This document shows positions 1 through 12,200 of a stretch of 64,000 nucleotides of DNA, piece after piece (positions within the stretch are counted from its first letter, which is position 1; the number at the start of each line of letters is the position of its first letter). Made by a program: the position numbers and the translations under genes. Location: positions 792,481 to 856,480 of the forward strand of contig VZSE01002737.1 in the NCBI GenBank assembly GCA_013398275.1. Direction: 5' to 3'. Below the pieces are notes generated by a model, which made no database searches, was not told where the DNA came from, and was given only the letters and a program-made list of their open reading frames with translations. The DNA is from Promerops cafer. Its lineage: Eukaryota > Chordata > Aves > Passeriformes > Nectariniidae.

Positions 1-86
1 CGCGCTGGGCGCGGCTCGGCCCCGGCGCTGGGGACGCGGCGGAGGCGCTACAGGTCCGCGGAGCCGACGCCAGCCCGGCCGTGCCC
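1..86 (+). other. PKP2: PKP2 5' UTR / proximal promoter (partial)
   Basis: GC-rich leader before the ATG at 87. There is no upstream ATG in it. The start context has G at +4 but C at -3, so it is only a moderate Kozak match. This ATG is chosen because the reading MAGRGPEQGYIRTV aligns with the human N-terminus. The cap site cannot be placed. Confidence 0.55.
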
Positions 87-294
87 ATGGCCGGCCGCGG
101 GCCCGAGCAGGGCTACATCCGCACCGTGCTGGGCCAGCAGATCCTGGGCGAGCTGGACAGCTCCAGCCTGGCGCTGCCCTCCGAGGACCGGCTCAAGCTG
201 TCGGGAGATCGCGCCGGGGAAGAGAAGGCGCTGCGGATCCAGCGGCAGGTCCAGCAGACGCTGGCCAGGAAGAGCCGGGGCTCGCTGTACAATG
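87..294 (+). CDS. PKP2: PKP2 exon 1 (residues 1-69, phase 1 end)
   Basis: Encodes the start of the head domain, with YIRTVLGQQILGELDSSSLA (the segment most conserved in the plakophilin head) from residue 10. The basic stretch QVQQTLARKSRG follows. The donor is ATG|GTGAGT at 295. The exon is 208 nt and ends after the first base of a Gly codon, the same phase as the human exon. It is very GC-rich. Confidence 0.96.
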
Positions 295-3200
295 GTGAGT
301 GCCCGCCGCGGCCCGCGATGCTCTCCGGTGGCGGCGGGAGCGCGGGCAGGGACCCGGGACACGGCTCCGGGACGGGACCCCAGCTGGGCCCGGGTCCGCG
401 GCTTCCCGGCCCTGGGCGTGCGGGCTGCGCGGGCACAAAATCAAAATCGTGGCTCTGTCGCCTCTTCTTTTATTCTTTTCCCACCGCCGCGAGTCAGAAG
501 TTTCTCCCTCCCAAGCTCCGTAACTCGGTGCGTGGCGGGGCCGCTCCAGGCTCTCCGCTGCCCGAGGGGGAAACCGAGCCGAAGTTCCCCTAATCCAACA
601 GCCGCTTCGTGTCCTTATTTTAATGCCTTTAGCTTTACCCACTGCTCCTGTTTGCGAAGTAAAAAGAAAAGAACCGTAAGAAAAGTTTTGCCTTGTTTAA
701 CCGTGAAATTTAAAAAAAAAAAAAAATCCCAAACTAAAAGTTTGGAAAAGTAACTCTAGGAAGGGTATGAATGGGAAGCACAGAACGATAATGCTATCAG
801 ACATTATTTACCCAGTTCTTTGACATGCGTGGTGCAAATTGACGTCAATCATCCTTGGATTCCCAGATCTTGTAGCCAGAAGGCCAGACCCGTCGGGAAA
901 TGTGCAGCCACACCTTGTGCTCCAAGCAGAGCCCGACCGCAGCATCAGGCACCCACAGGGTGACTGCCAGGTGCTGAGGGTTAGAGGCAAGATGCTCGAG
1001 GGGTTTAGTCTTAACTGTTCATGAAAACTTTATATACCACGAAACTTTAATTTTGTTTATAAATGGGAAGATATGACTGACTTGCAGGCTACGTGTTGCT
1101 CCATTGTCCTTAAAGAAGCTGTCACCTTTCATTTGCTAAAAGCTGTGAGACAAAAGTCTTTATAACTATATTTCACTCATCTATCTTAAGAGTCAGTCAG
1201 ACAAATATTTTCTTGTTCTTTGTCTGGCGTCTATTTAAAAAAACAGCTCATGGCAATAATGGACATATTCTGCTTGTAGAAATCAGTTGTACAAATCACA
1301 TAAACGGGTGTGCAGTGTGCAGATAAACGTGCAAGTCCTTAGCTTTGCTGCTGTCATTTAAATACAGTTTCTAAACACTTTCAGAGTAACTTAAAATCTT
1401 TTTTCACTCAGCAGAGAGCCTCCAAAAAGCTTTTTAAGCAGTAGTTTATAAATGATACGGTGTCATGAACCTGAGCTCACATCTCTAAACCATGCATAAA
1501 ACACTATGAAAACATGGTTCCTGTGCTCTCAAGTCATCCTGGCTTCTCTGGAATACATTAACAGACCTGATGTATTTGGGGATAGTTATCTTGGTTTGCT
1601 TTGTTTCTCTAAAGGTCAAGTATTTGATGCCCTTGCATTTCTGAGACACCAGAACTTTTAAACTTCAGGATAAGGGCTGGAAAATGACATGTCTGTAACG
1701 TGTCTTGTTCATGCAAAAAATGAACTTTGCTTCTTTCAAACATATTTTTATGGGAAAGTTGCTGTGCAATTTTTAGCCCCACTGTAAAACTCAGAAAAAA
1801 ATAATGAACACTGAAATGCATTCCATTAATTTATACATATGTATAATACATGTGTATTTGTCTAGATCTTAAATATATATAATGTGAATCATTGCCAGTT
1901 TGCATTTAACATGTTTACTTTCCTGAAAAATATACATCTATTTGTATGTGTGTCCCAATGTGCTTTCTATATAGACTTGCTCAAAAAATGGACCATGCTT
2001 TGAGAAACATTTGGATTCTGATGTGTAGGGAACTTGTAAAAATATGCCCTTTTTTACATGAAAAAGCATCCCTTTCTATGAATTACAGCCCTTTTCTGGC
2101 AGCGTTCATCAAGGTTCTTACACTGTTTGCAGTTTCAGGAGAGGATTATAAAGATTTAGAGGGAGCAGGAGCAGTCCCGTGGTGTAACTGTCCTGTCTGT
2201 AGGAGTATTTCAGACTCTGCTCAGCAAGGTACTTAGTGCATACCTAACCAGAGTGTTCACATGCACGCCTAAAATTAGCCAGGCACATAACCACTGGATA
2301 TGAAAAGTCAGTGGTGGGAAAGGTCTTGCCCAGTGTCATCAGAGCACACCCATCTTCTACTGACTCTGCTGGAAACTTGGAAGCCGCAAGAAGCAATTTG
2401 TCAGCCAGCATAATTTCTGCTTAGAGTTTCAAATTAGAGGTGTCTGCTTAGCCTTCAGCACTACTTTTATATGCAAAAACTTATTTTTTCCTCCTACCCC
2501 CATACTGTTTCTTGTTTCATGCTCTTTTCCCCCTTTTGGAGGGTGTGTTTCTTTCTGATAATAGAAATTCAGTAATCTTCAGATTTGAGGATTCCACCTG
2601 CTGCCGAAGGATTGAAGTTAGGTATGTCCTCAACTCTTTTCAAGATGTTGTCAAGCACTGTTAATAGCTTTTCAAGCATCCCAACAATAGCTGCACCTTG
2701 TCCACTTTATCCACTGCTGAGCCTTTATAAATAAAAGATTGTGCTGCCCCTAAAATTTTGAACAACTAAAGCAGTCATATCAAATTTCTGGATGCTATTT
2801 AAGGATGGAAGTACAATGATAGGTAGTTCCACCTTGATAGGTAGTTCCACCTCATCAAAGTGGCATTTGGAATCATACATTTTAATGACTGGCGTTTCGT
2901 CGCACATGCTGTTTTTATTTTACGTACATTTTAGGAATCTTTTAAACTTTATTCTGTGTAGGAGTCCACTTGCCTGTGATCTGGTTCCTTTTGGATTTTG
3001 ATTGGCTTTTTAAGGCATCCTTATCAGATCCTCACTGTTAAAATGAAGGCAGAATTGAGTAATGTATCATACAAAACCAAATGGCCTGGTGAACTGCTGC
3101 CTGTGTACTGATCCTTTTTCTAGAAAGTTTTATAAACACAGTGTGTTTATTAAAAAAACCAAACAAAAAAATAAAAGCAGAATTCAATCTTACGTTATTT

Positions 3201-6200
3201 CCGAGTAAACAGCATCAGATATAAGATAGTGGGAATCAGAGACTTATTTATTCCTCACATTTATTAATTTCTAAAATTCTTAGTATTTTCTTGTTAAAAT
3301 TGCTTTTAGGGACTCAGGGCACTTTTCTGTCCTTAGCTTTCTATTTTGCAGAATGCTGGCGTGTTAACCGTTTGTAGTCATTTTCTGTTTCTATCTTTCT
3401 GGGATAAGGAAGTAAAAAATACCCATGTTGACTTTCAATATTTGTTGGTTTTGTTACATTCCTCGCCTCTGCTTCCTGAGCCAGAAGAAATCTTTTCCTT
3501 AAATTTGAGCCCTTGTGTAAATGTCCTAACCAACACAAAATGTTAGAAAAGCTCCTCTGGGACCAGGCATGTGCTGGCAGAGTGATGAAGGAGCATAGTC
3601 AAAAGGAAGGCTCTTTGATCTCGAGATGAAGGGATTCAGTGATGGTTTTGATGTGCCACTATTAAATGTCACCATCTCAGTCCATCCTGAGTGCTGAAGT
3701 ATAAAAAAGGGTGGAAGGGTGCCAGTGCAGGAGCGCTGAGGAGTCCCCACCCAGGTGCCCCAAGCAGGAGAGGACAGTGAGCACTGGCCAGGGGCACTCC
3801 GGGTGTGTGACAGTCCCTCAGTTCCTCTTACACTGATGTGTACAGGTACAGCTGCTCTGCTGACTGCACTGAGCCAAAATTTGGCTTTCGTGGTGTCCAT
3901 TCAAATACAAAAGCGCTGAAAAAGACTCACAACAGAGTTACCGCTGCACGTGATTTAAGGGGGTTTGATACACCCAGCTCCTTGGTAGAGATAATTGGCT
4001 TTTTCATCTGCCAGATATCTTAGAGGTGCCTCTTGTCATTGTTGTTTTTGAAAGCAAAGCAAACATTAGGTTGGTCTGTCTGCAGCCTTAGGCAGTGAGT
4101 GCTGGGGAGAAATTTCCAAGGCCTTGGGAGGTGTTGGGCTTGTCACCTCCAGGGGGACAAAGGGGCCTTGACAAGAACCTCTGTGGGGACAGATGGGATT
4201 TCTGCTCAGTCATCTGTACAGCCTGCTGCCTCCTGGTACTGTAATTCTTTTTTCTGGTCTCAGAATTTTCTTGTAAGTGTTGCAATACCAGGTGACTCGT
4301 GCACAGCTTTTATTTTAGGCGTGGGGAAGAGCAGAGGGGTCCAGCTTGCCACTGACCACATCCAAGGTGTTCCTCAGCTGTTTCAGTTCATAGTGACAGC
4401 AGAGAGGGAACTGATAAGCAGTTCCACTCAGCTGCCCACACATGGGTGTCTGGTGCTGTCTGAGATGCCTGAGTTGTCCAAAATACCCTTATGGGTTGAC
4501 AGACATGATGCAGGGCCTGCAGCAAATCCTTTTTTTTCCTACTGGCTGCTGGAAATCAAGTGTGGTGTCCTATGGCCTCTCAAATAGTGTTTGTCCCCTG
4601 TGGATGAGTAACTGAATCACGTGCTTATTTCCTGACGAGAGAGTTCTTGTGAGACTTAAAACACTGAGAATATTAGTCCTAACAATAAATGAGAACATAA
4701 TATAAGTTTAAAAAACAATCCTTCATGGCTTTTTAAAATCAAACAACCAAACAGTGCTCTGGGTGTGTAAGGTTTTTGTAGTATGGTGAAAGTAAACTGA
4801 AGGAAGCCTCGCTGGCACAGGCAAGTTCTGGTCAGGTCACCAATTCTGCATCTCAGAACTGTTGGAAAGGCACAGCATTTCAGTTCCCACTTTTTCCTTT
4901 ACCCCACTGACTTTTGGCACAAGTAACCAGCACACAGTAAAAAGGCATGCCTTTTATGTCTGCCTAATAAATCTACAGGTAAAAGGCCAGCAACATAATT
5001 TGCTGATGTGATAAGAGCAAGCGAGAGATAACTGCAAAGTGAAATTCCATAGGTTGACATATACATGTTTGTGTCTGAAAGAGAAAAATTTTTACTGATG
5101 GGTAATTTCACAGGGAGACTGAAGGTGAAAAAAGGGGACTGCTTGAAAGATAACTGCATGGTACAATTTTTGATTGACTGTATTTTGTTTTTGCAGGGAG
5201 GGAACTGTTAGATATGTAGTTTATCCTCAACCAGTTAATGGATGGCCTTCTTATTTTTAACTTATCCTCTTTTTTGTATTTTTATTTTTAATAAAGACAA
5301 GCTTAGGGTTACCTAAAATATACAAAAATTACCTAAGGGTAAAGGCTGAAAGGGCCTTTATGCCCTAAGTAGATAACTGAGAATACTTTCTAAGTACAGT
5401 AAACAGGAAAAAAAAAATACAAACTGTAAAGAAACAGAAATTTATGGGTTATATTCAAGATTATATTATTGGTAATATTTCAAGATTTATTGTGTGAAAG
5501 TCCTTTAATATGCAGCAATGAAGAAAGTGAATCTTTAAGAAGCCAGCACTTAGCTGACATGGACTCCTACTGGGCACCTGAAATAGTACACTGCTATGGG
5601 AATTACATGACACAAATGAGACATCCATATGCATTTGTAGATCTGGGATGTTGGTGCACATTTGTGGGACTTTTTTGCAGTATAAGAGAACAATTTCCTC
5701 TCACCTCTTCCTCATGCACTCAGGTAACCCTTGGGCTATGGTAACCTTGTATTGTCAGGAAGGAATTACTACAATCCAAATCTTGAGTTTGACCAAGCTG
5801 CACCATTCCACTCTCATGACACGAAGTTGCTGGGAATGTGTCCTAACAAATCACCTCATACGTGTTTAAATCTGCCAAAATGAGAGAATTGGAAAGTATG
5901 ATTATACAAGCAAAATAATTGCAATTTATGATTGAATTAGGCCTCAAATTATCACAGCCTGCCATTATATTGTATTATGGGATATGAAAATTTGGTCTTC
6001 AGCAAGTCAGTGATTGGTTCTTTAGATTTTTTTCTGTAGTGTCTCAGTAATATTTGCTATTTTGAAAATTGGTGGCCAGTTAACTTCTTTATTGACCACT
6101 GTTTCCTGTTCAGCCTAGTAGGCTCATTTATTACTGATTTTAGGTCTTGCTTTCAACTTCTATTTCACCTCTTTGAACGTGTGTTAATTATATTGCTATT

Positions 6201-9200
6201 GATCCTCTGTTAATTATATTCCAATATGCAGATTCTTGTAATAACATGGGAATCTCGTAAATAATTATTTCATTAATATCTGTTGCTTTTAAAAGTTTCG
6301 TTAATAGAAGCACTCACTCTTTGAAAAGGCATTCTATCAGTGAATAAAAGGAAGAGCCTGAAGGTTTTAATGGAGGAAATAATCACAACGCGCTGCTCCA
6401 TTTTCAGAGCTGGGTCATGGAAAAAAAGAGCAGATAAACTGTGGATCTTTGACATTATTTGTAGGATTAGTGAACCTTTCAGGTGCAGATTTGAAGTGGA
6501 CAAGACAACATTACAGCACCATGAGCCATAGAGTTTGTTCTCAGACTCTTTGTGCTGTTTGGGGGGAGCACCAAGAAGATCAGTGAAGCATTATTTGCTG
6601 CAACACGTTGTCATTAAATTAGCACCTGAGGGAGAAGAAACAGCAGCAGCTGAGGTAGACAGCTGTGAAATAAAGTCTATACTCAATGTGTGCTGTTTGT
6701 TTACAACTGTACATGGTGAAATCTGCATCTCTGGGGTGCACAGTGACAGATACGGACATGAACCTGTTTTTTCTCAGCTCCAATCTACAGCTGCAATATT
6801 TTCATCTCTTGTGTACTTGGCGTGTCAGCCAGTGTAAACCATGCATTTATATATTTGCATGTACATTCAAAGTGGCTGCAGTGAAAAATAAGTGTTCTTA
6901 GTTCACTGTTTCTCAGCACTTAATCAGCTCGTTATCTGGGATATCTAAAATATCAGCTTGCTTTGCTAAAACATTTTTCATGGCTGCACGAGTCACTGGA
7001 CTCCTAAAAGCTAAAAATAACTCTTAAGTAAAGTATATAGGGAACTGAACAAAATGGCTTGTATCCTCAGGAAAATGCAAATGTCCCTCCATCATTTCCC
7101 TGTTCCATTTTCAGCTTCCAGAAATGTCAGTGCTGACTGCTACCTTTGCTAGTACCGTGTATCATCCTCTGTAACAATGCCATGTTTTGGTAAGACCTTA
7201 CTAATATCAGTCTTTGGTTCCAGGCAGCCTGCACCGTGCTTCCAGTGTACCAGAGCGTGTCTATAACATGGGGATCACTGAGAATGATTTTGCACCAAGG
7301 TTTCCCTACAGTTTCTCATATTACCAGGCAAACCAGGTGAGGAAAGGAAGACAATGAGTAGAAATAAAAAATAGTATCACACACATAGTTTGTTCATTTT
7401 GTTGCCACAAATAATAGCGTTTAGATGGTGTTACAAGGTTTGTTTGCTTGTTTGTTTTCTTCTTGAAACCTGATTTTTAGAAAATGAGGGTTTTACAATG
7501 AAATCTCTTCATGTTCTCCCTTCCTTTCAATGACTTCAGAGCCCAGTAGCCAAATTCAAGTCAGTCATACAGGTGGGCTGTTTGCAGTCCTGTTGGGTTT
7601 GTGAGAATTGGCATCAGGGTAGAAAATCAAAAATCATATTTACACTCCACTAAGTTGAAGGCTGTGACAAGTCAGATCTTCATCCCTTCCACCAGACAGC
7701 AGCTCAGTCAGCACATCTGTACCTCAGGGTGGCCAGAGGCCATGCAGCCCAGGCAAACAGAATTAAGCATCCAAAACCAAAGGAAAACAGATTGCTTTAG
7801 TTTCACAAATACTTCAGTTTTCACAAGGTAGAGTGGTTCCTTATCATTTAAAATACTCCTGCTGTAACCTGCTTTATTATTACAAGAATTCCAGCAGTAC
7901 AGTCCTTGCAACAAAATGGTGTTTCTAAACCATCTAATCATAAATTCTCTTGTTATTTTGACCAGCTTTTCTTGGGGCCATGGCTTGAATGCTGAGATAA
8001 ATAATTGGTTTTCTGCAGGGTTTTTGACACAGCTCATAACTGGTTTTGGACCTATTTGAAGGAGTGACTGGGAAATCAACACAGCTCAATAGCAATGCTC
8101 CTGCACGATCAGTTTAGTAAACTGAAAGCATTTTGGCTTGAGAACAGAAACATTTATTTGGTAAATAACTGTGTATGAAGGGGGCAATTCTTCCCTCATT
8201 TTAGATTCCTCAAGAATGGTGTTTTGTCATTAAAAGGAATAGCCCAGCTTTTGAACAGTCAGTGAAGCTGCTCTGGCTCTGTATGGGGAGAGACAGAAGC
8301 ATTTACCTAAACACATTTCATTCACTGTCCTCCCGTCCTCTATCCTCGCCTATCCTGCAGTCCATAATATTTGACCTGAATCCATTTCTTCCAGAAGAGA
8401 GCAGCAAGAGGAAAACTGGAGGTGACATAGGAATCACAAGAAAATAATACAGTTTACCAGGCAGGGGGTGGGGAGAAAAGAGAAAGAAGTGTAAAAGCTG
8501 GGACTAGTACGTCACAAAAACATGAATTATCCCCAAACAACAGATAAAGATATCCTTGCATAACTTCTGTAGAATAAACAGATAAATCCAATGATCTTTG
8601 CTTGAGTCTGCTAGTTTCTATAACCTTTACTCCTTTTGTGAGTCAGCTATCACCCTCAGGATCTCCTCAACAGTGAGATTAAGGGAATTCAGTCTGGCAT
8701 CTATCTGCTAAGCAATGTTTCTTCAATTAAAAGCTTGCGTAAACTTCTCAGTTTACCTTAAAAAATGCCTTTAATATTTCTAAGCTTTACCACAATGTGG
8801 AAATGGAAAATACAGAACTTTCTTTTATGGTTGTATTCTCCTGTGCTTACTGATTTTTTAAAAAATTGGTTCCATGACTCCTCTATTTCAAAGGCCAGAT
8901 AGTGTCCCCAGCTGATTTAGTTCTGGAAGGTTTTGAATAGAGTATGCAGTCCAATAAAGAGTACAAGAAAAAAGTATAAGAATCAAGAGGCCTCAAACGG
9001 CACCTAAAAGTAAGAATCTTGAAGATACATTCTACAAAGAAAGGTTGATGTCAGTGGATTTGTTTGGTTTGGAAAAGAGAAAATTATAAAGCAAGGTGAT
9101 GATCCAGTACAGTCTTTCCCCATTAGGTATAGGAAGAAAAAATAATCTAAAATTGCAACTGTAGAATTAGGGAAGTCATTGAGATGGTGAAATGGTCATT

Positions 9201-12200
9201 TTAATTTTCTTGGAATGTTGTACAATCTCTGTAATTTTTAAGAGGCTAGAAAAACAGGGAAGGGACTATCTCTTTTTACTAGATCCTACCAGAAATGAGC
9301 ACGAGTGCTAAATAACTTTATATTAATAAGGTTATTATCAATATGCAGACAGTTCAGTATAATACTTTTTATATCTGATGGATTAATTTTCTTCTGTCTG
9401 TTAGACAGCCTTGAATTTAGCTTTAGTACCAGATGTTGGTGTTAATCCCCAAGGAGTTTCAACAGAAGAATCTCCTTTAATAATCAATCTGTTCATTACC
9501 TGGCTTAATTGATTTATGCAACTGTTTTGGGTTCATGACAGAAGACTGGATGCTTAGACTTTATGGATAAACTAAGCATCTAAACTGGATCTAAATATCT
9601 AAACTGGATGTTTAGACTGTACTTCTTCCTGCCTTCATAAAGGAGGTGTGGCAGAATCCCATTTGATGCACAGCTTTGGCGATGTTCACATATTGTTTTG
9701 TGATTCTGAGAGCAGACTGTAGAATTTTTGTCTCTTCTTGGTTTGGTTTGGTTTTTCTGCTGCTAATCCTAAGCGCTGTGACCTTACTGTGGCTCCTGTT
9801 GTTTCGTGCCCCCCTGGAGCAGGTTGCCTCCCCGTCCTCCTACACGAATGGCTGGGGGACACGGATTGCCTACCGGACGATGGAGGAGAGAGCTCAAAGG
9901 CAGCCTCTGAAGAGGCTGGAGGTCTCGCCCCAACGACATCCGGAGGGATGGGCGCACGCGTGCGGCGGTCTTCACTGCGATGGAGGGGTTTCAGCGGGGC
10001 TCCCCTCAAGGCAGGCAGATAGCCCGAGGTGCGGTGGGGCTGTGCCGCCGCGATACGCCCGCTCCGACATTGTGGGTTACGCCCTCCGCGACTCCGTGCA
10101 CAGGGGACGCTCCTTCAAGAGACGGTCGCGCATGGGGGCTGTCAGTGATGCTGTCCTTGATGGTGGCTACCCCAGCGTCCCTCTGTGCCACCAGCCTGGC
10201 AGCAGCCGCAGCATGACCAACCTTCTGGAGAAGGAAAACTACCTGGCCTCGGAGAGCGCCGTGGGACAGGTGAGGTCCCCGACTGCCTCCCGTTTGTCCC
10301 AGAACAGGCAATCTGTGCGGTCCAGCTTCTACCAAACAGCCTTCAGAAGCACACAGAGCAGGAGGGAAGCTTCCCAGCCAGCTTCCATAGCCAGTGTCAC
10401 TGCAGAGACGGATGGGAAGAGGATGCCAGTGACAGCTGCTGTGGCTGCAGCGGGGAGAAATGGTTTCCTGCAGAGCGAGCAGGTGACCCTCAATGGATCT
10501 CAGCTCGGGTAAGCACAGTGCAGGACCTGCTTTGGCTCTGGGCTGTCACAGCTGACAGGAATGTGTTTGTTAGGAGATAAACTGATAGCTTGCGGTTCAG
10601 CAGCCAGCACCAAGTATGAAATACCAGTGCAGAGGAGGCAGAAAATAGATCGGCTTTTAAAAATCTACATCCAGTGCAACCGAGGAAAGGGGAGAAAAAA
10701 TGTAAGTGTATGTACAGTGCAAGGTCTACACCTCCTGCTGAAGAGGACCCCCTTTTGCCAGGAGATAAATTTATCAGGAGATAGGAAGTAGTCACTGAGT
10801 AATTTACAACCTAAGTCACAATATACAAAATTGTATTGGCAAATTTTGTACTCACAAGAGTCTATATGATACCAGCACTGGTTCTCACAAGAGCAGGTCA
10901 GAAATGTACCAGTGGAACAGCTTTTGGCAGATTGACAATTTCCAGTTAAAAATCCTTCATGGTTTCAAGGACACCTCTTAGTTTTTATAAACTTTGGGTA
11001 AAACACGGGCAGAAATTTTTCTTAGTTCTGTAGTACCATCCATCCCTAGAACAAATATGAACTGCTCTGAATCCCAAGACCCCAGAGCTTCTCACTACCA
11101 TGAGATCCTACATCTCTGAGGGAGTTATCTTAATTTGAAACTCTATTTATTCCATGCCAAAATAGTGCCAAATCTGTCCCCAGACTTCATGAAAATTGTT
11201 TAAAATACTGGAAAAACTTGTTCAGGTTTTTTCCCCAAATTACTTCCCCACCAAAAATTCCTTTCCAGAGAAGATTTCAGAATGTTTAAAGTCTGTTCCA
11301 TTTTCAAAAGAGAAATTTTATTATTTCTGAATTTCCCCTCAGGAGTGAATATCTTTTCATTTTAGAATAATTCTGAATGTTTCCACAGCTGTTAAATTTC
11401 AGTGGACAAACAAGCCACTTGGTATATAGGAGATGGTTACTTGCATCTTTATTCTGGTTTTTGTTGTTGTTTCGTAATTCAAATAAGGATCCTAAAATTT
11501 CTGTTTAAGTTAATCATAGTGTAATTTACACCAGTGTTATTAAGAAATGCCTTTTTTTTCCCATGACTGTGTGGCTGTTAAGTTCATTTTTCCAAAGACC
11601 TATCTTTCTTTTTCTGAGTTTCTTGCTGTGTGAGAAAAGGCATCACCTGATATCACTGCTATGTGCAGATCAGGTATTTTTTGTTGTCAGCTACATGTTG
11701 TGTGTTACGATTGTATTTGCAAACATAAATGGTATTATGCTCACTTCTGGTCTGGATTTAAATTTTCATCTCTGGGTGAGGCAAGGCTTAAGAAATTTGA
11801 CATTAATTATATTGACTTATAAGTATTCAGACTTTGCAGCTAGTAAGTAAAAAAAAAAAAAAAAACAGCTGAGAGCTCACAACAGCTAAAGATTTTGGAG
11901 CAGTAATACTGAAAATAGGTACCTGACTTTGTTTTTCAGTAGGGAGGATTTTGTTTTTCAGTAAGACAATTTACAAACACGTATCCCATTGATTTAATAA
12001 TCTGCTTAACTTTTGGCACATTCTTGAATGCATTTCTGAGCCACAACCAACAATTTTTATCTTTAATTACACATAGGAGCAATTTTGGCTTTTCTTTTGC
12101 AGGTGCAGACACTGGAGTCTGAATGTTTGTCTGTACAAGCATCAACCAAAGTATTTTAATACCTGCAAATGTAAAAATCAGACTTGAATCATTGTGCAAG

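Larger units (their letters stand above)
1..600. promoter_or_regulatory. PKP2: CpG-rich promoter/5' end block of PKP2
   Basis: The first 600 bases are very GC-rich with dense CpG, in contrast to the AT-rich introns that follow from about 600. The block contains the available 5' UTR, exon 1 and the start of intron 1. No TATA box is visible in the 86 bases before the ATG, which fits a CpG-island promoter. The transcription start and most of the promoter probably lie at or before the window edge. That is inference, since no transcript data are available. Confidence 0.7.
295..7223 (+). other. PKP2: PKP2 intron 1 (6.9 kb)
   Basis: The 5' end is CpG-rich up to about 600, then AT-rich. It holds a G-quadruplex motif at 336-358, a 15-A run at 712-726, a palindromic CRE at 840-847, a 17-bp tandem duplication at 2818-2852 and a MEF2-type site at 7011-7020. 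No open frame in it resembles a known protein, and no transposon is recognised. Confidence 0.8.

Noticed and set aside
81..593. Long open frame through exon 1 into the GC-rich intron start (170 codons)
   Set aside because: Only 87-294 is conserved with PKP2. A strong GTGAGT donor follows, and the remainder is open because GC-rich DNA has few stops.
4099..4587. 162-codon open frame in intron 1
   Set aside because: No recognisable protein similarity, no domain and no splice context. It looks like a chance open frame.
9676..9822. In-frame extension upstream of PKP2 exon 3, with a hydrophobic start
   Set aside because: No resemblance to PKP2. A proper acceptor at 9821-9822 joins exon 2 in frame, so this is intron.
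11849..11865. 17-A run as a possible retrogene or LINE poly(A) tail
   Set aside because: No coding relic or target-site duplication is visible beside it. A second 17-A run at 31550 is likewise isolated. Plain homopolymers are the simplest reading.
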